From an uncultured Ruminococcus sp. (GTDB lineage Bacteria; Bacillota; Clostridia; Oscillospirales; Ruminococcaceae): a DNA stretch of 11,148 bases. Under the pieces are notes generated by a model. The model searched no databases, had not been told where the DNA came from, and worked only from the letters and a program-made list of their open reading frames with translations. The stretch lies in the NCBI GenBank assembly GCA_905199285.1, contig CAJKFZ010000084.1:1-11148 (forward strand), in the 5' to 3' direction. Both the position numbers and the translations under genes were made by a program. This document shows, one piece after another, positions 5,386 through 11,148 of the stretch (the stretch's first letter is position 1; each line of letters opens with the position of its first letter).

Positions 5386-6399
5386 ATGAAACGAATACTT
5401 TTATTTTGTGCAGCTGCGGCTTTGTGCATGAGTTTCGCAGCCTGCGAAATACAGAATACTTCTTCTGAATCAGATACTCTCATCTCTGGTCAGACAACTG
5501 CATCTGTTGCAAATGATAACAATATTCCTGTACCGGATGAATCCTTTGACAACACGACGGATAGCACGTCTGACGGCAAGACGACAAGTAACACAGTCGC
5601 TGCTGCCATTCTCACTCCTGGAGAACAACAAGTTCTTTACCTATGGGAAGAAGGAAATATTCCTGCGGAAACGGAGTATACCGTCAACAATGGCAGATAT
5701 TCTGACGACCCGGATTTCCGACCGTATCTGACCTATTTTCCGGTGCCGGAGGATGTCGAAATCAAGGGAGCTGTTCTGATTTGTGCAGGTGGTGCCTTTC
5801 AGTATCGCAGCGACTGGAATGAAGGCTCTCCTGTAGCGAAGGAATTGAGTAAATTAGGCTATCAAAGCTTTGTGGTGGACTATCGCTTGCAGCCTTATAC
5901 ACAGGAAGAAGGTGCACTTGACTTGGCTCGTGCCGTCCGTTTTGTTCGCCATCATGCACAGGAATATGGAATTGACGAACAGGACATCGCTGTTATGGGA
6001 TTTTCTGCTGGCGGAATTCTGGCAGGTGAGATGCTTCGCAATTTTGACGGTACCGTTAGTCCCACCGTTCTGGATCCAGACTATGTGCCGGATGCACTGG
6101 ACGAAGTATCTGCTGATGCAGCAGCAGACGGTATGATTTATTCTTTCTATGGTCGGTTAAGTGTGGGAACGACTGACGTGGAATCTTTGCGGAAAGCTGA
6201 CCTGCCGCCAACCTTTTACTGCTTTGGTACTCGCGATCCGTTCTATGAACAATTCCTTGCCAACGCTGACGCTGTAGAGACAGCAGGTACGCCAGTGGAA
6301 CGGCTTCAGTTAGATGGAATGCCTCATGGTTTTGGGTATCAAGGCGACTGGATTAATGAATACGATCAGTTCTTAACAAGAGTTTTTACTGAAAATTAA
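5386..6399 (+). CDS. Lipoprotein alpha/beta hydrolase (esterase-like)
   Basis: A 337-residue predicted lipoprotein. The signal peptide ends in FAAC (lipobox, Cys20), followed by a Ser/Thr/Asp-rich linker to about residue 70 and an alpha/beta hydrolase domain. VLICAGGAFQYRS holds the oxyanion-hole strand (GGAF where family members often have GGGY). The triad appears complete: Ser207 in GFSAGG, Asp284 in GTRDPFYEQ and His314 in MPHGFG. This pattern fits the small-ester hydrolases often annotated as esterase/lipase or acetyl-xylan-esterase-like; the true substrate cannot be read. The protein should be tethered outside the membrane, next to the fusion protein encoded 12 bases upstream. AGAGGAG (5373-5379) sets the start. 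The downstream gap of 73 bases holds a 13-codon stretch (6410-6451) with no support as a gene and no clear terminator. Confidence 0.87.
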   Translation: MKRILLFCAAAALCMSFAACEIQNTSSESDTLISGQTTASVANDNNIPVPDESFDNTTDSTSDGKTTSNTVAAAILTPGEQQVLYLWEEGNIPAETEYTVNNGRYSDDPDFRPYLTYFPVPEDVEIKGAVLICAGGAFQYRSDWNEGSPVAKELSKLGYQSFVVDYRLQPYTQEEGALDLARAVRFVRHHAQEYGIDEQDIAVMGFSAGGILAGEMLRNFDGTVSPTVLDPDYVPDALDEVSADAAADGMIYSFYGRLSVGTTDVESLRKADLPPTFYCFGTRDPFYEQFLANADAVETAGTPVERLQLDGMPHGFGYQGDWINEYDQFLTRVFTEN

Positions 6400-6472
6400 T
6401 CGTATTCCCATGTCTCAGGTTTATGGTGGCACTCCCATTATTCAAAAGTAATGATTAGAAAAGAAGTTTTAT

Positions 6473-7405
6473 ATGGAATATGCAACTTTAAACAATGGAA
6501 TTAAGATGCCTATGGCTGGCATCGGAACATTTCTCCTGACTCCTGATGAGGCGGAAGCTTCTGTACTTAGTGCTCTTGAGAACGGCTACCGATTGATCGA
6601 TACTGCCAATGCATATGTAAACGAAAAGGCTGTGGGACGCGTAATAAAGAAATCCGGTCTGAAACGAGAGGAAATTTTCCTGGAAACCAAGCTGTGGCCT
6701 TCTTTCTATGAACAGGAGGACGCAGTAGAAAAGACTTTAGAGCGGTTAGGCACTGACTACATTGATCTGCTGTTGATTCATCAGCCTGCCGGCAATTATA
6801 TCGCCGGATATCAGCTAATGGAAAAAGCCTACAAAGCAGGTAAAGTAAAGGCAATTGGTTTGTCTAATTTCAATCAGGAGCAGACTCAAGAAATTCTGGA
6901 TATTTGCGAGATAAAGCCTGCTGTACTTCAAACTGAGGTACACCCGTATTCTCAGGAGAAAGACCTTAAGGAGTTCCTGGCGAAGGAAGATATCATCATT
7001 CAGGCGTGGTATCCTTTGGGACATGGAGACAAGGCACTGCTAGAAGAACCGTTGTTCAGTAAACTTGGTAAAAAGTACGGCAAAACAAATGCGCAGATCA
7101 TCTTGCGCTGGCATATTCAAGACGGTAATATTGTCATTCCCGGTTCTAAAAATCCTGACCATATCAAGGACAATTTCGACTTGTTTGATTTTACCCTGAC
7201 AGAGGAGGAAATGGCAGAGATTTCTGACATAAACAAGAATAAGCGTTATTATACCAGTACTCCGGAGCTTTTGAAACGCTATTTGGAGATGGTGCCGGAT
7301 GTGTGGATGGGCAGAAGTAAGCTTCATAAAATGTTATATAATATGGAAATATCAGAAGTATTCGACGGTTTTGAAATTATAAAAAAGGAAGAAGTACTGA
7401 AATAA
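6473..7405 (+). CDS. Aldo/keto reductase
   Basis: A 310-residue, cytoplasmic, NAD(P)H-dependent reductase of the aldo/keto reductase family (2,5-diketo-gluconate-reductase-like branch). The catalytic tetrad is complete: Asp43 and Tyr48 in DTANAY, Lys73 in ETKLW and His103 in LLIHQP. KAIGLSNF, TEVHPYSQ and the cofactor-binding IVIPGSKNPDHIKDN segment are also present. The family usually ends near 275-285 residues. Here about 30 more residues follow, with a basic-hydrophobic end (KLHKMLYNMEI...), which may alter the substrate pocket or subunit contacts. The ATG at 6473 has only a weak AGAAG upstream, but the protein aligns from its first residues. The stop codon abuts the ATG of the MATE gene, so the two are co-translated. 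Confidence 0.93.
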   Translation: MEYATLNNGIKMPMAGIGTFLLTPDEAEASVLSALENGYRLIDTANAYVNEKAVGRVIKKSGLKREEIFLETKLWPSFYEQEDAVEKTLERLGTDYIDLLLIHQPAGNYIAGYQLMEKAYKAGKVKAIGLSNFNQEQTQEILDICEIKPAVLQTEVHPYSQEKDLKEFLAKEDIIIQAWYPLGHGDKALLEEPLFSKLGKKYGKTNAQIILRWHIQDGNIVIPGSKNPDHIKDNFDLFDFTLTEEEMAEISDINKNKRYYTSTPELLKRYLEMVPDVWMGRSKLHKMLYNMEISEVFDGFEIIKKEEVLK

Positions 7406-8749
7406 ATGGATGAAGACAAAGAAAGAGAATTATTTGAAACAGCACCGGTTCATAAAGCAGTTGCTGCATTGGCAATTCCGTCTATCATCAGCCAAATTGT
7501 AAGTATTATTTATAATTTAGCTGATACCTTTTTCATTGGACAGATTGGCAATCCATACATGGTTGCAGCAGTTACGTTGATTTATCCATGGTTTAATATA
7601 CTTACAGCTTTGGGAAATTTGTTTGGCATCGGCGGCAGCAGCCTGATTTCCAGAATGCTTGGCTCAGGAAATCATAAAAATGTCAAGTATGTATAGGCAT
7701 TCAGCTTTTATGGTGGAATTGCAGCAACTTTCTTATTCTCATTATGTTCGCTGATTTTCCGTACACCGTTATTAAAAATATTGGGATCAAGTGAGGAAAA
7801 TTTTCAGTATGCAAGTTCATATTTGATGTGGGTTGTTGTGCTTGGCGGAATACCGACAATGTTAAATATGACATTAGCACATTTACTCAGAAGTGAAGGA
7901 TATGCAAAAAAAGCAAGTGCTGGCATTATGTTTGGCGGAGTCCTCAATATTATTTTGGATCCTATTCTTATGTTTGGTATTGGTATGGGTTTCATCGGAA
8001 GTGCAGTTGCAACTGCTTTTTCAAATTTGGCATCTGCATTATTCTTTTTGATCGTATTTTATCAGCTTAGAAATAAAACAGCAATGTCTTTATCCATTAG
8101 AAATTTTTCAATGCGTTTTGCAATACCGGTATTTTCTGTAGGAATTGCATCAGCCCTGACAACCGCACTTGCAAATGCCTCCAATATGGTGATTGTAAAG
8201 CTTGCCTCCGGGTATGGAGATATTTCGCTTGCTGCCTACGGAATTGTAAAAAAGATCGACTTATTCCCGTTAGGTGTTTGCATGGGACTGTGTCAGGGAT
8301 TTATGCCATTAGTAGGATATAATTATGCGGCAAAAAATTATAAAAGAATGCGTCAGATCTCTGTTTTCTCATGGAAAACGGCGCTGATAATTGCAGCATC
8401 ATTTGTCATTTGTTTTTTGTGTTTTGCCCCATGGATTATGGGGGCGTTTATTCAGGATACACAGACCGGAACATTAGGAGCTGAATTCCTTAGAATTGCT
8501 TGTCTGGCAGTACCTTTGACAGCAGTAAATGCCTTGATCATATATACGCTCCAAGCAATGGGAAAAGGCATACAGTCTGCTGTATTGACAATTTGCCGTC
8601 AAGGATTTCTTAATATTCCCTGCCTTCTTTTAATGAACTGGCTTGTGGGACTATATGGTATGATCTGGACACAGCTGATTATTGAGGCGATGATGCTTCC
8701 GATAACACTCGGAATGTATATAGCGACGTCAAAGAAATTGATGAAATAG
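7406..8749 (+). pseudogene. MATE-family efflux transporter interrupted by one in-frame TAG
   Basis: The frame from 7406 to 8749 encodes a 446-residue MATE (multidrug and toxic compound extrusion) transporter of normal length, broken only by TAG at 7694-7696 (codon 97). The first part holds the N-terminal segments (AVAALAIPSIISQIVSIIYN, DTFFIGQ, GGSSLISRMLGSGNHKN). The same frame resumes directly after the stop with AFSFYGGIAATFLFSLCSLI and runs 350 codons to a normal end, with many hydrophobic segments and MPLVGYNYAAKN typical of the family. Relatives commonly have Ser near this position (VSAFSFY), so a TCG to TAG change is possible. With no other damage this is a recent mutation, a sequencing error or readthrough. 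The gene starts directly after the reductase stop, with AAGGAAG (7385-7391) upstream. Confidence 0.85.
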
Positions 8750-8839
8750 AGCATTTAAAAGCAAGTAATATTATTTATCGCTGTGGTAAAATACACAGAA
8801 TAAATAAATCAAAATGTAATTTCAGAAAGGAAGTTTATT
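8750..8839 (+). promoter_or_regulatory. Possible extended -10 promoter before the flavin-reductase gene
   Basis: In the 90-base gap, TGG-TAAAAT (8784-8792 region, hexamer 8787-8792) resembles an extended -10 element, but no -35 match lies at the right distance. It could start a separate transcript for the last two plus-strand genes. There is no terminator hairpin in the gap, so readthrough from the MATE gene is equally possible. Confidence 0.25.
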
Positions 8840-9397
8840 ATGCGTAAAAATTTTGGAACAAAACCTTGGTTTTATCCTCTGCCGGTGCTGATCGTCGGCA
8901 CCTATGATGAAAATGGTCTGCCTGACGCCATGAACGCAGCATGGGGCGGTCTGTATGATGCAGATAAGGTGGTTCTTTGTCTCAGTGCAAGTCATAAGAC
9001 TACTGCTAACATCAAAGCGAAAGAAGCCTTTACCGTTAGCTTTGCCGATGCCGCTCATGTGGTGGAGGCTGACTATGTTGGATTGGTGTCTGCAAATCAA
9101 GTGCCGGATAAATTGGAAAAGTCCGGCTTGCATACCACGAAAAGTGTATTCGTGGATGCTCCTGTTATTGATGAATTTCCGCTGGCATTGGAATGTAAGC
9201 TTTTGAAGATCACAGAAGACGGAAATATTATCGGTCAGATTGTTAACGTTAGTGCTGATGGGGAAATTCTGAATGATTCGGGAAGCCTGGATATGGATAA
9301 GTTCCGCCCCATTGCCTTTGAGCCAGCCAACAGAGGTTACCATGTGATGGGACAGCGTGTGGGCAATGCGTTCGGCGATGGCTCGAAGTTAAAATAA
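8840..9397 (+). CDS. Flavin reductase-like FMN-binding protein
   Basis: A 185-residue, single-domain, cytoplasmic protein of the flavin-reductase-like, FMN-binding split-barrel family. The N-terminal PLPVLIVGTYDENGLPDAMN segment, the following AAWGGLYDADKVVLCLS, the SHKTTANIK motif and the F-T-V-S-F strand are the usual hallmarks of flavin binding. The C-terminal YHVMGQRVGNAFGDG is also seen in these short family members. The start is set by AAAGGAAG (8825-8832). Such proteins reduce flavin with NAD(P)H or act as flavin-dependent reductases of small molecules. The next gene follows after 12 bases and encodes another reductase, so the pair is probably one unit. Substrate not known. Confidence 0.9.
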   Translation: MRKNFGTKPWFYPLPVLIVGTYDENGLPDAMNAAWGGLYDADKVVLCLSASHKTTANIKAKEAFTVSFADAAHVVEADYVGLVSANQVPDKLEKSGLHTTKSVFVDAPVIDEFPLALECKLLKITEDGNIIGQIVNVSADGEILNDSGSLDMDKFRPIAFEPANRGYHVMGQRVGNAFGDGSKLK

Positions 9398-9409
9398 GGA
9401 GGGACCACG

Positions 9410-10126
9410 ATGAAACAGCCTTTTGTTGTTTGTCATATGCTCACTTCTTTGGACGGAAAGATTGACGGGGACTTTTTCGAAATGTCGGAAACGCAGCCTG
9501 CTTTGAAAGCATACAGCAATTTGCGTAATCTCTATAACTGTCAGGCAACCCTTTATGGTACGACAACTATGCTTGGCGGTTATGCGGATGGAAAGGTTGC
9601 CGGATTGACTGCAGTCAAGGAGCCGTCAATGCGGAAAGACTGGGTAAACCCGGCTGGAAAAGACATGGGGAATTTTATTGTTTCTGTTGACCCGAAAGGA
9701 GAACTGGCTTTTTCTTCTCACAGTCTTGCCAAAAAGGGACGTCCTGCCGCCCACGTCATAGAGGTGCTGACCGAGCAGGCAGCTCCTGAATATCTGGCAT
9801 ATTTGCAAGATCTGGGTATATCCTATCTCCTTGCAGGAGAGAAAATACTGAATTGTTCGCTGCTTTTAGAGAAACTCTATACCTTGTTTGGAATTGAACG
9901 CTTAATGGTCGCAGGCGGCGGTGTGATGAACTGGTCTTTTTTGCAGGAAGGATTGATTGATGAGTTGAGCTTTGTGATTGCTCCCGTAGCGGACGGAAGT
10001 ACAACTGTCGTTTCTTGCTTTGAAAAAGCAGATTTCATGCCGTCTCATGCTCCTGTGGCATTCCGTCTGAAAGAGGCAAAACCTATGGATGGAAATGCAT
10101 TATGGCTGCGATATGAATTACCATAA
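9410..10126 (+). CDS. RibD C-terminal-domain reductase (dihydrofolate reductase fold)
   Basis: A 238-residue, cytoplasmic protein consisting of a RibD_C/dihydrofolate-reductase-fold domain alone, without the deaminase half of riboflavin-pathway RibD. HMLTSLDGKIDG (9-20) has the SLDGK motif. LYGTTTM (48-54) is the usual G-x-x-T/R turn. ERLMVAGGG (163-171) is the cofactor-binding glycine motif, followed by LQEGLIDEL (178-186). These motifs predict NADPH binding. Stand-alone relatives are common in Firmicutes and mostly uncharacterised, so a role in riboflavin synthesis should not be assumed. A strong AAGGAGGG (9396-9403) precedes the ATG by 6 bases and overlaps the stop of the flavin-reductase-like gene. 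This is the last gene before the shared terminator. Confidence 0.9.
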   Translation: MKQPFVVCHMLTSLDGKIDGDFFEMSETQPALKAYSNLRNLYNCQATLYGTTTMLGGYADGKVAGLTAVKEPSMRKDWVNPAGKDMGNFIVSVDPKGELAFSSHSLAKKGRPAAHVIEVLTEQAAPEYLAYLQDLGISYLLAGEKILNCSLLLEKLYTLFGIERLMVAGGGVMNWSFLQEGLIDELSFVIAPVADGSTTVVSCFEKADFMPSHAPVAFRLKEAKPMDGNALWLRYELP

Positions 10127-10172
10127 TTGCTTGAAAGCAGCAGAAGTATGATTTTGCCGCTGAGTGTATAAT

Positions 10173-10212
10173 AAAAATAGGATGTTGAAAAATCACTCAA
10201 CATCCTATTTTT
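10173..10212. terminator. Bidirectional intrinsic terminator between convergent genes
   Basis: A perfect 16-bp stem (10173-10188 with 10197-10212) has an 8-base loop. The GC-containing core ATAGGATGTTGA is flanked by A and T runs, so it yields a U tract on either strand. It lies 46 bases after the RibD_C-domain gene and 6 bases beyond the minus-strand esterase stop, and can end both transcripts. Confidence 0.9.
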
Positions 10213-10217
10213 TCTAT

Positions 10218-11147
10218 TTAATTCCAGAACCAGCGTAAACCATTATAAGTATAGGTATTTGCAGCAAATCCATTATGAGAATATCCGTCCATGATACGAT
10301 ACACAAAGTTGCCGTTTGTGTCATCTGTCAATTCCGTAAAATAATCGGAATCAAGCATTTTTTGAATTCTTTGATTGACATAGCTGTAAGCAAAATCATC
10401 TGTACCGGTCATGGAGAACACAAAATAATCATCTTGATTATAATTTTTCGCAGCTACCCAAATAGTATCGTCGTCAAGAGATGTTCCGCAGCTCATTGGC
10501 ATGAAATACTTGAAGTAATCAAGGCAATTCTGAAATGTTCTCCATGTCGCTACCGAACCCATTGAAAAGCCGCCGAATCCACGATGCTCACGAGAATTTC
10601 TTAATTCTTCAGGAGTAGTATCTTTCGCATAAGTATTGTATTTTGACTCAACAGCCGGAATCAAATCATTGCGTAGTTCATTGTGATAGTTTCTGTTCAG
10701 ATTCAAAGCAAGACTGAAATTATCACTGTCATTACTGCTTGTATTATTATACGTTGGACATACAATCATCATTGGCTTGATTTCGCCATTCTGAATCGCA
10801 TTGTCAATGACATTTTTGAAGCTTGAAGGATTACTTGGAGTTCCAAAGGTACTTGTTTCGTTACTCCAGCCTCCGTGCATCAGATAGAAAACGTCATACT
10901 GTTCGTCATCAGAATATCCATAGGGAAGATACACGATGGCACGTTTATTCAGTATCTGACTTTTTTCATCGTAAGTCATGGATTCATAGGTGTCATAATA
11001 AAGTTCTTCCAAAGTACCTTGCTCGTCCGCAGAGGTGTAATAATTCTGTGGGATTTCTTTGATTTCACTCGGAATATTACTGTTTTGCGTAAAATAACGC
11101 CGTCTCATAAGACATAGATCAAAAACATTCCAAGTTCCATCACCGTC
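10218..11147 (-). CDS. Dockerin-bearing CE1-type esterase (5' end outside window)
   Basis: The minus-strand frame stays open to the right edge, so the ATG at 11108 is internal. The first visible residues, DGDGTWNVFDLCLMRR, match the second calcium-binding repeat of a type I dockerin (x-x-D/N-G-D-G-x-x-N-x-x-D followed by a hydrophobic helix). This module attaches enzymes to scaffoldin cohesins in a cellulosome. After a short linker comes an esterase domain of the feruloyl/acetyl-xylan esterase (CE1, esterase D) type: KRAIVYLPYGYSD, FYLMHGGW (oxyanion strand), nucleophile Ser in GGFSMGS (codon 10563-10565), acid Asp in MTGTDD (about 10395-10400) and His in GYSHNGF (10275-10277). It ends LRWFWN. 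The dockerin therefore lies N-terminal to the esterase, and other modules may precede it. It is presumably secreted and acts on plant cell wall esters. Confidence 0.88.
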   Translation of the reverse strand, partial: DGDGTWNVFDLCLMRRRYFTQNSNIPSEIKEIPQNYYTSADEQGTLEELYYDTYESMTYDEKSQILNKRAIVYLPYGYSDDEQYDVFYLMHGGWSNETSTFGTPSNPSSFKNVIDNAIQNGEIKPMMIVCPTYNNTSSNDSDNFSLALNLNRNYHNELRNDLIPAVESKYNTYAKDTTPEELRNSREHRGFGGFSMGSVATWRTFQNCLDYFKYFMPMSCGTSLDDDTIWVAAKNYNQDDYFVFSMTGTDDFAYSYVNQRIQKMLDSDYFTELTDDTNGNFVYRIMDGYSHNGFAANTYTYNGLRWFWN

Positions 11148-11148
11148 T

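Noticed and set aside
6400..6472. A 13-codon ORF (6410-6451, MSQVYGGTPIIQK) between the lipoprotein hydrolase and the aldo/keto reductase
   Set aside because: It is too short, has no ribosome binding site and no recognisable family; it is noted only as a possible remnant.
7781..8749. A separate shorter MATE gene starting at the TTG at 7781
   Set aside because: The same frame is coding and transporter-like from directly after the TAG, so 7781 is an internal codon of the interrupted gene.
9410..10126. A riboflavin-biosynthesis assignment (ribD) for the RibD_C-domain gene
   Set aside because: The deaminase domain is absent and no other riboflavin genes are nearby. Stand-alone domains of this type have varied or unknown roles.

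Overview
The window looks like low-to-mid GC DNA from an anaerobic, fibre-degrading Firmicute, most likely a Ruminococcus-like gut or rumen bacterium. The main clue is at the right edge. A minus-strand CE1-type esterase gene runs off the window, and its last visible upstream codons encode the second calcium-binding repeat of a type I dockerin (DGDGTWNVFDLCLMRR), as in cellulosomal enzymes of that group. Clostridial-style Shine-Dalgarno sites and acidic lipoprotein linkers fit the same assignment.

The left edge (1-1374) holds three tightly packed plus-strand genes: the C-terminal part of an amidoligase, a gamma-glutamylcyclotransferase-like protein with a very acidic tail, and an acidic 89-residue protein. 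Amidoligase/cyclotransferase pairs of this kind are known from Firmicutes mobile elements and are thought to make and break gamma-glutamyl-type amide bonds. A 680-base stretch without a confident gene follows (1375-2054). It is packed with structure: back-to-back hairpins, two intrinsic terminators, a five-copy repeat based on ATAAAACGATA within 14-bp inverted repeats, and a 19-bp dyad overlapping a plausible promoter. It may be the end of a mobile element.

From 2055 to 10126 eight plus-strand genes form one or a few operons. The first four are a lipoprotein flavodoxin, an iron-alcohol-dehydrogenase homologue lacking the usual metal ligands, a membrane-anchored flavodoxin fused to an alpha/beta hydrolase, and a lipoprotein alpha/beta hydrolase. 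Their spacings are 15, 1 and 12 bases. After a 73-base gap come an aldo/keto reductase and a directly abutting MATE-family efflux pump gene, which carries one in-frame amber codon. After a 90-base gap come a flavin-reductase-like FMN protein and a RibD C-terminal-domain reductase.

The cluster reads as a redox and detoxification cassette. Three products are predicted to sit outside the membrane (two flavodoxin domains and two hydrolase domains), the reductases should be cytoplasmic, and the pump would export. No transcriptional regulator is visible. A strong bidirectional terminator (10173-10212) separates the cassette from the convergent dockerin-esterase gene. All assignments come from reading motifs and family recall; no database search was possible.
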